A stretch of DNA of 64,000 nucleotides from an uncultured Pelagibacteraceae bacterium (GCA_902583345.1 CACHVT010000002.1:45487-109486), one strand, 5' to 3'; shown: positions 18,212-28,071, counted from the first letter of the stretch. The notes: generated from the letters alone by a model not told the origin. Numbers and translations: made by a program.

Positions 18212-19612
18212 TTACCTGGTTGATGAGGAAACTGCTTTTTCATCATTTTTAGCAGCCTCCAACATGTTATAGTCTAGACCAGCTATCTCTACTTCTCTTG
18301 GAATTCTAAGTTTGCCCATTCCATGAAGTATTTTCGCGATAATATATCCTGGTAAAAAACCAAGTAGTCCAAACATTATTAATGCACCTATAAACATTCC
18401 TAAAGGATTGATAGCTGCATAGTTTGATCCATCCCACATAGCTCCAACACTGTAACCAGACGATGGATAACCATTTAGAACAAATCCGCAGATTACCAAA
18501 CCTACAAATCCAGCATAACCATGTACTGCTACAGCACCAACAGCATCATCAATTTTGAACTTACGTTCAACCCAATAATGAAGTTTGTATGCGATAACAA
18601 CTCCTATCATACCAATGATCATAGATTGTATTGGATGATATAAGTCATTACCTGCAGATGCACATATAATTCCCGCTAGACCACTTGAGTAAGTCCAGAA
18701 AGGATCACCTTTAGCGACGATATATCCTGCCAATAAACCACCTGATAAAGACATCAAGAAGTTCATAGTAATACCACTAAGTGTAGTAGGGGTTACATAT
18801 ATGTTTGTTGCAGTAAAGTATGTTACACCTTCCATTCCATACTCAGGTCCAAGGTTATATATCGGTATATTACAAGCAGCATAGAATCCCCAGAAACCAG
18901 TATAAATTAAAAATAATCCTACTGTAACAAGCCAAGGATTTCTTGGTCCAATATTTCTTGGTTCACCACTTGAAGAAAATTTACCAATTCTTGGTCCTAA
19001 AACTGCTAAGATACCTAAAGCAAATCCACCCGCAATTGCGTGAATTACTCCAGATGCGTAAGCATCGTGATATCCTAGAATTTTTAACATCCAACCATCA
19101 AAGTGCCATCCCCAAGCAGCGTCAATTGACCAGAATACTGATCCAATTGCTATTGCTAAAATTCCAAAAGCAAAAGTAGTAATCCTTTCAATTACAGCAC
19201 CAGAAACAATTGATGCAGCTGTCCATGAGAACAGTAAGAATGCAGCCCAGAACACACCAGAGATGTGATCTCCTAAATTAATAGCCATTAATTGGCTATT
19301 AGGCATATACCACTTTGCACTATAAGTTGATTCATCTGTTATCAGTGCAGCACTTTCAGTCATTATTGAAGGTGCAATACCTGGTCCAGTTGGAAACGCC
19401 CAGTAAATCCACCAACCAAAGAAAAACCAAGTTACCGTAACTAACGGAATTAACATTGTATTTTTCATTAGGGTGTGTTGGTGATGTTTATAACGTGATG
19501 CGCCTACTTCATACATACAGAATCCTACGTGAATTAAAAACATAAGTACTACTGTTACCCAGTAGTAAAATTCTGTGAATATGGTTGTTAGAGCGCCTAA
19601 TTGATCAGTCAT
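18212..19612 (-). CDS. amtB: Ammonium transporter
   Basis: 466 aa multi-TM; AIAGGFALGILAVLGPRIGKF, DDAVGAVAVHGYAGFVG; strong GGGAGGAAG RBS. Confidence 0.93.
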   Translation of the reverse strand: MTDQLGALTTIFTEFYYWVTVVLMFLIHVGFCMYEVGASRYKHHQHTLMKNTMLIPLVTVTWFFFGWWIYWAFPTGPGIAPSIMTESAALITDESTYSAKWYMPNSQLMAINLGDHISGVFWAAFLLFSWTAASIVSGAVIERITTFAFGILAIAIGSVFWSIDAAWGWHFDGWMLKILGYHDAYASGVIHAIAGGFALGILAVLGPRIGKFSSSGEPRNIGPRNPWLVTVGLFLIYTGFWGFYAACNIPIYNLGPEYGMEGVTYFTATNIYVTPTTLSGITMNFLMSLSGGLLAGYIVAKGDPFWTYSSGLAGIICASAGNDLYHPIQSMIIGMIGVVIAYKLHYWVERKFKIDDAVGAVAVHGYAGFVGLVICGFVLNGYPSSGYSVGAMWDGSNYAAINPLGMFIGALIMFGLLGFLPGYIIAKILHGMGKLRIPREVEIAGLDYNMLEAAKNDEKAVSSSTR

Positions 19613-19746
19613 AATCTTCCTCCCATATTTATTTTGGAAACCTTATGAAAATTTATAGGTTGTGACAAACTAAACCGTGATTAAAAAACCATTATAGACA
19701 GCAGTATTATAAGAAATTATCAACTTCAGATTGAGCTTTTTTATAA

Positions 19747-20508
19747 TTATAAATTGTATTTATTAACTGATTTGGAAAAAGAATTCTCGATTCTTTTTAT
19801 CTGACTTTGGTTTAACAATGAAGAATAATAATTATTTTTTCCAACATTCATAAAAGAATTCTTAACCAATCCCATAGCATCATTAAAAAAACTATTTAAC
19901 TTATTATTTCGTTCAAAATTTTCTATTTTTTTTAATTTTTGAAAAGACGTGTTTTTTTTTATTATTTGTATTTTGTTATTATCTACTTTGACGCTTAAAA
20001 ATTTACTTATTTTTAAGATTTGGTTATCAAAATCTTCTAGAAGATCAGTATATTTAATAAGACAATATTTTAAACCAGAATTTGTCCAACTTTCTAAATG
20101 ATCTTGCCAATTTGGAAAATTTTTGAGTCTCGGCAAGGTTTGATTTTCACAAAAAAAATCAACTAATTCTGCAATTTTATTTGTCTCAATATCGTAATAA
20201 CTTATTAGAGACGCAAAAACATCAAGAGGATTTCTTAATAAAACAATAATTTTATTAATAGGAAATTGTTTCATTTGCGTATAGCTAAAATGCGTCTTTA
20301 GGAAAATTCCTTTTTGACTTTCTATTTTTTTGTAATCAAATACGAATTTATTATTTTCAATTCTAAGCATTGTATGTAAATCAGGGACTTTTTCTTTAAT
20401 ACTTAGTGAACTTACGTTATCTTTATTTTCATTATTATAAAGCAATTCATAAATAATAAAACGCATCCAAGTATTGCCTGACTTTGGAAATGAAGTAATG
20501 ATATTCAA
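19747..20508 (-). CDS. Sulfotransferase family protein
   Basis: 5'-PSB PAPS motif SFPKSGNTWMRFIIYELL; KTHFSYTQM; VLLRNPLDVFASLISYY (3'-PB region). Confidence 0.85.
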   Translation of the reverse strand: MNIITSFPKSGNTWMRFIIYELLYNNENKDNVSSLSIKEKVPDLHTMLRIENNKFVFDYKKIESQKGIFLKTHFSYTQMKQFPINKIIVLLRNPLDVFASLISYYDIETNKIAELVDFFCENQTLPRLKNFPNWQDHLESWTNSGLKYCLIKYTDLLEDFDNQILKISKFLSVKVDNNKIQIIKKNTSFQKLKKIENFERNNKLNSFFNDAMGLVKNSFMNVGKNNYYSSLLNQSQIKRIENSFSKSVNKYNL

Positions 20509-20527
20509 TTTAAAAATTAAAATATAA

Positions 20528-20929
20528 TTAAAATTTTAAATATGCCTTTTTTAGATCAACCAATGGATGATTTGGAGACATTTGAAACTTTACTAATAAC
20601 TCCCTTGCAATCATATCTCTATCTTGTTGATTATCTGGAAGCTTTATTTTTTTTGGAATAGTAACCCACCCATTAGCATTTCTATCAAAAACAGCCGGTC
20701 TATCTTCTTCATAGCCCATATGTACATCTTCTAACCAATTTAAATCATCCCATCCCATATGCTCTATATATTTTTTTAAGAAAGGGGTTAGTCTTTTATA
20801 ATCAGGCAACAAATTGACGTCATATCTATAACCGATAGTCTGACCAATCATTTTTTCACGTGCGGTCTCTTTTTTCTTACCTAGTTGGCCTTTAGTTTCT
20901 TTTTTTTTGGTTTTCTTTTTTTTTGCCAT
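20528..20929 (-). CDS. Conserved hypothetical protein with Lys-rich N-terminus, in GOGAT-like operon
   Basis: 133 aa ORF 6 bp downstream of GlxD/MgsC-like gene; MAKKKKTKKKETKGQLGKKKETAREKM... Confidence 0.65.
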   Translation of the reverse strand: MAKKKKTKKKETKGQLGKKKETAREKMIGQTIGYRYDVNLLPDYKRLTPFLKKYIEHMGWDDLNWLEDVHMGYEEDRPAVFDRNANGWVTIPKKIKLPDNQQDRDMIARELLVKFQMSPNHPLVDLKKAYLKF

Positions 20930-20935
20930 ATTTAT

Positions 20936-22324
20936 TTAAATTTTATGAAAATCATCTACACCAACAGTATGATTAGTTCCTGATAATGGAACTTTTGCCA
21001 GTGCTGACGCTTCCATTGTTAATGCAGCTAGATCCTCAGGCTCTAATGAATGAATATTTGTTTTACCACATGCTCTAGCTAATAGTTGAGCTTCTAACGT
21101 CATTGTATGTAAATAATTATAAACTCTTAGTGCAGCATCGTCAGGATTTAATCTTTTTCTCAATTTCGGATCTTGAGTTGCAACACCAACAGGACAACGA
21201 CCTGTGTGACAATGGTAACAGTGACCCGCAGGAACTCCCATTTCTTTCTCAAAGTTAGACTCTGGAATTTCTTTATTACAGTTTAGAGCTATCATAGCTC
21301 CAGTTCCAATCGCTATTGCATCAGCGCCTAAAGCCAAAGCCTTCGCCATATCAGCACCATCTCTTACACCGCCTGCATAGATAAGTGTAACTTTTCCAGT
21401 TTTACCAACATCATCAATTGCTCTTCTTGCTTCTCTTATAGCGGCTATGCCAGGTATACCAGTGTTTGCTGCAGCAATGTGTGGCCCTGCTCCAGTTGAT
21501 CCTTCCATACCGTCAAGATAAATAGAGTCTGGATCACACTTAGCAGCCATTCGAACATCATCATAAACTTTTGCTGCTCCAAGTTTTAACTGAATTGGAA
21601 CTTTATTTTTTGTTAATTCTCTAAGCTCTTGAACTTTTAAAGCTAAATCGTCCGGTCCTAACCAATCAGGATGTCTAGCAGGAGATCTCTGGTCAATACC
21701 AGCAGGTAAGGATCTCATTTCAGCTACTTGGTCAGTAACTTTTTGACCCATTAAGTGTCCACCCATACCAACTTTTTGGCCTTGTCCAATAAATACTTCT
21801 ATTCCGTCAGCAAGCTGTGCGTGATGGGGATTAAACCCATATCTAGATTGAATACATTGATAGTACCATTTTTCGGAATATCTTCTTTCATCAGGTATCA
21901 TTCCACCTTCTCCTGAACATGTGGCTGATCCTGCCATTGTTGCACCTCTTGCAAGAGCAGTTTTTGCCTCATAGGAAAGAGCTCCAAAACTCATACCAGT
22001 TATATAAACTGGAATATCCAACTCTATTGGATTTTCACATCTTGGTCCTATAACAGTTTTTGTCTCACATTTTTCTCTATAACCTTCAATTACAAATCTT
22101 GTTAAAGTACCTGGTAAAAAAACCAAATCATCAAATGTTGGAATTTTCTTCATTAAAGCCATTCCACGCATTCTGTATCTACCTAATTGAGCTTTAATAT
22201 GAATATCGTCTATTACTTCAGGTGTAAAAATTGAATTATAGCCAAGTAAGCTTTTATTTCTTTTTGCAAACTCGCTCTTTCCATTTGCATGTCCGTTAGC
22301 TTTACCGTTTTTCTTTTTTGCCAT
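20936..22324 (-). CDS. glxD: FMN-binding glutamate synthase family protein (GlxD / MgsC-like)
   Basis: YITGMSFGALSYEAKTALARGA, QLKLGAAKVYDDVRMA, LIYAGGVRDGADMAKALALGADAIAIGTGAM, CYHCHTGRCPVGVATQDP Fe-S cysteines. Confidence 0.88.
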   Translation of the reverse strand: MAKKKNGKANGHANGKSEFAKRNKSLLGYNSIFTPEVIDDIHIKAQLGRYRMRGMALMKKIPTFDDLVFLPGTLTRFVIEGYREKCETKTVIGPRCENPIELDIPVYITGMSFGALSYEAKTALARGATMAGSATCSGEGGMIPDERRYSEKWYYQCIQSRYGFNPHHAQLADGIEVFIGQGQKVGMGGHLMGQKVTDQVAEMRSLPAGIDQRSPARHPDWLGPDDLALKVQELRELTKNKVPIQLKLGAAKVYDDVRMAAKCDPDSIYLDGMEGSTGAGPHIAAANTGIPGIAAIREARRAIDDVGKTGKVTLIYAGGVRDGADMAKALALGADAIAIGTGAMIALNCNKEIPESNFEKEMGVPAGHCYHCHTGRCPVGVATQDPKLRKRLNPDDAALRVYNYLHTMTLEAQLLARACGKTNIHSLEPEDLAALTMEASALAKVPLSGTNHTVGVDDFHKI

Positions 22325-23178
22325 TATATTGCTCCTTTTTTTTCTGTTGGTTCTAAAGCGTCATAATTCCAAAGTTTTTTACCGGAAACAATTTTTGTCA
22401 TTTTAGAAATATTAAAATTATTACCAATCTCAGCGACTTTAAGTTTCCTTGTTAGCCATTCTATATCATTTTTTGTCATGGGAGCTTCTACCGCATCACT
22501 TCCAAAAGATCCAATTTTTCCACCAACATATATAGTTCCATCATACATTGAGTCTCCGAGGTTTATTCCAACATCTCCTAAAATTACTATTCTTCCTCTT
22601 TGCATCATAAAACCCGTAAATGCTCCTGCATCGCCACCTACAATTATTGAACCACCTTTTTGGTCAATTCCTGTCCTTGCACCTACGCTGCCTTTACAAA
22701 TCAAATCTCCGCCTCTTATAGCTGCACCGAAACATGAACCTGCATTTTTTTCTATTACCACTTTCCCAGCCATCATATTCTCTGCACATGACCAGCCAAC
22801 ACGGCCATTAACTCTAACTATTGGTCCATCTATTGAACCAACACCAAAATATCCTAAACTTCCTTCAAAAATTAAATTAAGTTTATTTAAAATTCCTACA
22901 CCTAAACTATGTTTACCTTGTGGATTTTTTATTACTATAGTTCCATAACCTTCACTCATAAGTATGTCGATTTTTTTATTTGCTTCTTTGCAGTCCATAT
23001 CTTTTACATCAAGTTCTGTCCTTTTATTAAAATCTACATCGTGAGTTCCCCAATAAAAAAAATTTTCAGCTTCGTCGGGGTTAAAAAATTTTTGTTGGGT
23101 TTTTCCAGTTAAAACTTCTGTATGTAAACCCATTGATTGGGCTTTTGTTTTTTTTTCTAATGTTTTTATGTTTGCCAT
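22324..23178 (-). CDS. glxC: GltB C-terminal-like beta-helix (GXGXG) protein (GlxC / MgsB-like)
   Basis: Repeating GXXGXXXG pattern: GSLGYFGVGSIDGPIVRVNGRVGWSCAENMMAGKVVIEKNAGSCFGAAIRGGDLICKGSVGARTG. Confidence 0.88.
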   Translation of the reverse strand: MANIKTLEKKTKAQSMGLHTEVLTGKTQQKFFNPDEAENFFYWGTHDVDFNKRTELDVKDMDCKEANKKIDILMSEGYGTIVIKNPQGKHSLGVGILNKLNLIFEGSLGYFGVGSIDGPIVRVNGRVGWSCAENMMAGKVVIEKNAGSCFGAAIRGGDLICKGSVGARTGIDQKGGSIIVGGDAGAFTGFMMQRGRIVILGDVGINLGDSMYDGTIYVGGKIGSFGSDAVEAPMTKNDIEWLTRKLKVAEIGNNFNISKMTKIVSGKKLWNYDALEPTEKKGAI

Positions 23179-24107
23179 ACTTTTACCTCGCCATCAAATG
23201 GATCATAAGTATCAATTTCTTGTGGAAGTATAGATCTAATTGCAATTTCTTCTGACCCCATAGCAACTAAATCATCAGATTCATATAAAACCAATGGTTT
23301 TGCAGCCATAGTATCTTTTGCCATACCTAAAGAATCTTTGGTTGCTACAAAATAAGTAAAAACACCGTCTAAACCTGTAAGCGACTCCCTCATTCCTTCC
23401 TCTAAAGTTGCGCCGTTTCTCATTCTTTCTGCTAGAAAAACTGCAATTAGTTCAGAGTCGCATTCTGACATAAAGCGCATTCCTTTATTCTCTAAAACTC
23501 TTCTGTTATTCCAATAATTTGTTAATTGACCATTGTGTACTACCGATACATCAGCAAAAGGATATCCCCAAAAAGGATGAGCTGACTTAATATCAACACC
23601 AGATTCCGTAGCCATTCTTGCATGACCAATTCCGTGTGTTCCTTGTACTTTATTTAAACCATATCTTTCCGATACAGTTGTCGCATCACCCAGATCTTTT
23701 ATGAGCTCAAGAGATTTTCCTATTGAAAGTATCTCAACGTTTTCGATGCTCTCAATTGATTTTGAAAATTCCATTAAATCTTTATCAATTTTAATTTCAT
23801 ATCTGTAAGAGTAAGGAGTTAATTTATCTTCTTTAATGATTGTAGAGCCTAATTCTGAAAGTTTTGTATCTACAATTTTTTTTCTTTCATTGTAAACACT
23901 TTCATCTTCATTTACTGATGTACTACCTTCTCCGACATTTTCTCCAACTTTAAATCTAAAAATAAAGTTCTGACCACCATTGTTGGCATAAAGTGCATAT
24001 CCGGTTGAGTCTGGACCTCTGTGTTTTAATGCCTGGAGCATATTTTTCAGCTCTTCACCAACATTTGAAGATTTACCTCTATGAATTAGTCCTGCTATTC
24101 CACACAT
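23166..24107 (-). CDS. glxB: Class II glutamine amidotransferase (GlxB / MgsA-like)
   Basis: N-terminal MCGIAGLIHRG Ntn Cys2; LKHRGPDSTGYALY; IGHARMATESGVDIKSAHPFWG. Confidence 0.9.
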   Translation of the reverse strand: MCGIAGLIHRGKSSNVGEELKNMLQALKHRGPDSTGYALYANNGGQNFIFRFKVGENVGEGSTSVNEDESVYNERKKIVDTKLSELGSTIIKEDKLTPYSYRYEIKIDKDLMEFSKSIESIENVEILSIGKSLELIKDLGDATTVSERYGLNKVQGTHGIGHARMATESGVDIKSAHPFWGYPFADVSVVHNGQLTNYWNNRRVLENKGMRFMSECDSELIAVFLAERMRNGATLEEGMRESLTGLDGVFTYFVATKDSLGMAKDTMAAKPLVLYESDDLVAMGSEEIAIRSILPQEIDTYDPFDGEVKVWQT

Positions 24108-24125
24108 ATTTTTTCCTTTTTACTA

Positions 24126-25595
24126 TTATGGCAAACAATCTAAGTATGTATCAAGATCCCATTGCGTTGTCGCACCCAAGAATTTTTCCCACTCATCATT
24201 CTTATACCAATGAAAAACTTTATACATTTCATCAGGCATAGCTGATTTTATTACATCATCTTCGGCCAGTCTATCCAAAGCTTCACCTAAGCTTAGTGGA
24301 AGTTTTTTAACATCTTTACCAGCTTTCTTAGCTTCATACATACTTCTAGACTCTGGTTTAGATGGTTTTAGATTATTTGAAATGCCATGGTCGCAAGCTT
24401 TTAATAAAGCTGCCCCCAATAGATACGGGTTGTGCATAGAGTCAACCGATCTATATTCAAATCTTCCAGGAGCTGATACTCTTAATCCACAAGTTCTATT
24501 TTGATATCCCCAATCAGCATAAACTGGAGCCCAAAATCCTTGATCCCAAAGTCTTCTGTAAGAATTAACTGTTGAAGATCCTAAAGCAGTTAAAGCAGGC
24601 AAGTGTTCCATTATTCCAGCAATGGATTGTAAACCAATTTTACCTGGTAATTGCATGTCTTTAGTATCAGGCATAAAGGTATTTGTGCCTCCCTGCACAT
24701 AACCAAATACTTCCTCCACACCTGGTAATTTTTTGTGACCTAATTTATTTGTTACAACTTTTCCGCCTTTCCATAAAGACATGTTTGTATGGCAACCACT
24801 TGCAGACACACCCATAAATGGCTTTGTCATAAAACATGCTATTAAATTATGTTCTCTTGCAACTTGCGCACAAATTTGTCTGTAAGTAGAAAGTCTATCG
24901 GCGTTTCTTAAAACATTATCATATGTCCAGTTTAATTCTAATTGTCCTGGAGCGTCTTCATGGTCACCTTGGATCATATCTAGACCCATGGCTGAAGCGT
25001 ATTCAATTACTTTCATAAACACAGGTCTCAATGATTCAAATTGATCAATGTGATAACAGTAAGGTTTAGAAAAACCTGACCCAGTAGGGCTTCCGTCTGG
25101 ATTTTTTGTCAACCACATCATTTCAGGTTCAGTTCCAACTCTTAATTCTAAGCCGTGTTTTTTCTGAAATTCATCCATAAATATCCTTAGATTTCCTCTA
25201 CAATCAGAGGTTAAATGTCCTCCTGGATTTTTTCTCTCTTCTCTATTTCTAAAACATGTAACAAAAACTCTTCCGATTCTTTTATCCCAAGGTAATTGAC
25301 AGAAAGTTTCAGGGTCAGGTATACCAACAAGCTCCATAGCTTCAGGACCGTAACCAATATAATTTTTGTGTCTGTCCACAAATAAGTTGGCAGTAGATCC
25401 ATACACCAATTGAAAACCTTTTTCGGCAGTTCTTTCCCAGTGGTCTGCTGGAATTCCTTTGCCTACAACTCGTCCTGTTACAGATATAAATTGGTAATAA
25501 ATGTACGTAATTCCTAATTCATTAATTTTTTCTCTTACTTTTTTAACTAATTTAGCTCTACCTGGTTGATTTACATGTTTTTCAAGATCTGTCAT
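24126..25595 (-). CDS. glnT: Type III glutamine synthetase (GlnT-like), second GS-family paralog in window
   Basis: QGDHEDAPGQLELNWTYD, KPFMGVSASGCHTNMSLW, STVNSYRRLWDQGFWAPVYADWGYQNRTCGLRVSAPGRFEYRSVDSMHNPYL. Confidence 0.85.
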   Translation of the reverse strand: MTDLEKHVNQPGRAKLVKKVREKINELGITYIYYQFISVTGRVVGKGIPADHWERTAEKGFQLVYGSTANLFVDRHKNYIGYGPEAMELVGIPDPETFCQLPWDKRIGRVFVTCFRNREERKNPGGHLTSDCRGNLRIFMDEFQKKHGLELRVGTEPEMMWLTKNPDGSPTGSGFSKPYCYHIDQFESLRPVFMKVIEYASAMGLDMIQGDHEDAPGQLELNWTYDNVLRNADRLSTYRQICAQVAREHNLIACFMTKPFMGVSASGCHTNMSLWKGGKVVTNKLGHKKLPGVEEVFGYVQGGTNTFMPDTKDMQLPGKIGLQSIAGIMEHLPALTALGSSTVNSYRRLWDQGFWAPVYADWGYQNRTCGLRVSAPGRFEYRSVDSMHNPYLLGAALLKACDHGISNNLKPSKPESRSMYEAKKAGKDVKKLPLSLGEALDRLAEDDVIKSAMPDEMYKVFHWYKNDEWEKFLGATTQWDLDTYLDCLP

Positions 25596-25664
25596 TTTCC
25601 CTCTCTAAAGTATTTTAAGATTAAAAAGGTAACTGAAAAAAAAACATCTGTCTACTCAGATAAA

Positions 25665-26993
25665 CTAACTCCAAGGAAAAGGACTGTTGGAAGTAGGGTG
25701 AAGTTCACCTTTCGCGTACCGATTGAATCTAAATGGTTTTAACAAATTGCTTTCTTGACCTAAAATTTCTTGTGCAACCAAATGGCCAACACCAATCATT
25801 TTATATCCGTGGTTTGCATCTGCGATCATATAAACATTTTCGAAAAATCTGTCAAAAATTGGAAAAGAGTCGGGAGTCAAACATCCAAGTCCACCTGAAG
25901 GACCTTTCCTATATAAATTTGATTTACCTTCAAAACGTTTCTGGCAATGCGCTAAAGCAGAGGTCCACATTTCTGCAAATTGATCTGTTGTTTGAAACTC
26001 AGGGGACTCTACACCATAAGGATCAACAGCAACTTCATCAAAATGTTTTTGAACTATATAAGGAGACGTTCCACCTTGAACACCTAATCCTTCAATATCT
26101 GGTTTATAATAAATTCCCCAAAGCTTATTTGTAATCAATTTACCATCTTTATCTGAATATAATTCTGCATCGGTATCCACGTGAATTACAGGAGGTTGCT
26201 TTCCTTTATTTGTTCTGAGATAATCGGACTCAACTCCCAAAACTCCTTCTTGTAAAAACCAATACTTCCACATGTCAACTTGATGCATTTTTCCATCTTT
26301 GCTTTTAACCTCTGTTTTTTTTGGCAGTTCTAGCATATTCCAAAAATCTCTTACCCAAGGTCCAGCCCCAATTACAACTTGATCACAATCAATTGTTCCT
26401 TTATCTGTCACAACGCCTGTAATTGCATTACTGTTACTTCCTCTTTTAAAACCTGTAACCTTAACTCCTTTATGAACATTTACTCCATTTGCGTTTGCTT
26501 TATTTTCTAATGCTTTTATGGAATCTTTATTAAAGGCATAACCACCTTTTTTTTCATGAAGAACTGAGGTAATACCTTTCGCTTGCCAATCATCAAAAAT
26601 ACCTTTCATATATTTCATACAGTCTTTTTCACCTTCAATAAAAACTGAATCGTAACCAATAGCCTTTTGCTGCTTAAAAATACTTTCAACATCTTTATGC
26701 ATTATTTCAGGTGAGATTTGCATGTAACCTACTGGATTATATTTAAATGATTTTGGATCGCTTTCCCATATTTCAACTGAATGTGCCATTAATTCTCTCA
26801 TCGCAGGTTGGAAGTAATTATTTCTCACAACTCCGCATGCAATACCACTGGCTCCAGCGGCAGTATTTTTTTTTTCAAGAACAACTATATCATTTTGGTT
26901 TTTATATGTTTCTGATAACTTCCAAGCAGTGCTCAGACCATGAATTCCACCACCAATTATAACAACTTTAGCTTTATTCGGTAAATTTGACAT
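25665..26993 (-). CDS. FAD-dependent oxidoreductase, DAO / sarcosine-oxidase-beta-like
   Basis: AKVVIIGGGIHGLSTAWKLSE; GASGIACGVVRNNYFQPAMRELM; MIADANHGYKMIGVGHLVAQEILG; first gene of glnT-glxBCD run. Confidence 0.85.
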   Translation of the reverse strand: MSNLPNKAKVVIIGGGIHGLSTAWKLSETYKNQNDIVVLEKKNTAAGASGIACGVVRNNYFQPAMRELMAHSVEIWESDPKSFKYNPVGYMQISPEIMHKDVESIFKQQKAIGYDSVFIEGEKDCMKYMKGIFDDWQAKGITSVLHEKKGGYAFNKDSIKALENKANANGVNVHKGVKVTGFKRGSNSNAITGVVTDKGTIDCDQVVIGAGPWVRDFWNMLELPKKTEVKSKDGKMHQVDMWKYWFLQEGVLGVESDYLRTNKGKQPPVIHVDTDAELYSDKDGKLITNKLWGIYYKPDIEGLGVQGGTSPYIVQKHFDEVAVDPYGVESPEFQTTDQFAEMWTSALAHCQKRFEGKSNLYRKGPSGGLGCLTPDSFPIFDRFFENVYMIADANHGYKMIGVGHLVAQEILGQESNLLKPFRFNRYAKGELHPTSNSPFPWS

Positions 26994-27132
26994 AAATTCT
27001 AATTATTAAGTATAATCCCTAACAAAAGCAAAAAACTTATTAAAGTTCTTTTTTAATATCTAAAAAGTATATATAAAAATCATACCTTAATTTTTGTCTT
27101 TTTTGCTTACATATAAAAATTATACTAATTTT

Positions 27133-28071
27133 ATGAGCCATAAATATTATAAACCAGCAAAGTCCAGGTTGCAAAGAAGCGAACTAGCAGTGCCTGGATC
27201 TTCATCTAAAATGTTTGAAAATGCTTTAAATTCTAATGCAGATTATATTTTTTTAGATCTCGAAGACTCAGTTTCTCCAAAAGATAAAATTCCCGCACGT
27301 CAGAATATTATTAAAGCACTCAAAGAAATTAACTGGAAAGAAAAAGGAAAAACAATTTCCGTGAGAATTAATAGTTTAGATACTCATTATATGTATCGTG
27401 ATCTAATAGAAATTGTAGAAGAGGCAGGAGATAAAATAGATACAATTTTAGTTCCAAAAACTGGGACTGGTAGTGATGTTTATATGATAGACTGTTTATT
27501 AACTCAAATCGAAAATAACAAAAATTTTAAGAAAAAAATTGGCTTAGAATGTTTAATTGAAACAGCCTTAGGAATGTCTAACATAAAAGAAATTGCAAAA
27601 TCTAGCGATAGATTAGAAGCACTACATTTTGGTGTTGCAGATTACGCTGCTAGTTTAAGAGCTAGAACAATTGTCATAGGAGGATTAAATCCTGACTATC
27701 CAGGAGATCAATGGCATCATGGTTTATCTCAACTTGTTATGACCTGTAGAGCTTACGGACTAAGAGCTATTGATGGACCGTTTGGTGATTTTAATGATCA
27801 AAAGGGTTACATAGAGTCAGCAAAGCGTGCAGCATCAATTGGAATTGAGGGAAAGTGGGCAATACATCCTTCTCAAATTGATTTAGCTAATAAAGTTTTT
27901 TCACCTCCCGAAGCAGAAGTAAATAAGGCTAAAAGAATTTTAGAAGAGCTCGAAAAAGCTGCTCAACAAGGAAAGGGAGCAGCACAGCTTGACGGAAGAA
28001 TGATAGATGCTGCTTCTGCAAGGATGGCAGAAAATGTTGTAAATATATATAAACTAATAAAAAATAAATAA
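27133..28071 (+). CDS. mcl: HpcH/HpaI aldolase/citrate lyase family: L-malyl-CoA / beta-methylmalyl-CoA lyase
   Basis: RSELAVPGSSSKMFENALNSNADYIFLDLEDSVSPKDK; ALHFGVADYAASLRAR; KWAIHPSQIDLANKVF; next to malate-CoA ligase pair; track start 27094, internal ATG at 27133 preferred. Confidence 0.88.
   Translation: MSHKYYKPAKSRLQRSELAVPGSSSKMFENALNSNADYIFLDLEDSVSPKDKIPARQNIIKALKEINWKEKGKTISVRINSLDTHYMYRDLIEIVEEAGDKIDTILVPKTGTGSDVYMIDCLLTQIENNKNFKKKIGLECLIETALGMSNIKEIAKSSDRLEALHFGVADYAASLRARTIVIGGLNPDYPGDQWHHGLSQLVMTCRAYGLRAIDGPFGDFNDQKGYIESAKRAASIGIEGKWAIHPSQIDLANKVFSPPEAEVNKAKRILEELEKAAQQGKGAAQLDGRMIDAASARMAENVVNIYKLIKNK

Noticed and set aside
19613-19746. amtB leader checked for a glutamine (glnA-type) RNA motif or sigma54 site
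   Set aside because: No GG-N10-GC element or recognisable aptamer core; best -35/-10 pairing has poor spacing
22478-23112. Plus-strand ORFs of 156 and 67 aa over glxC
   Set aside because: Pro/Ile-rich mirror of a GXGXG protein on the opposite strand; artefact
27000-27132. Upstream leader of mcl checked for a glycine-type riboswitch
   Set aside because: AT-rich with no conserved G/C-rich stems expected of a glycine aptamer; no support
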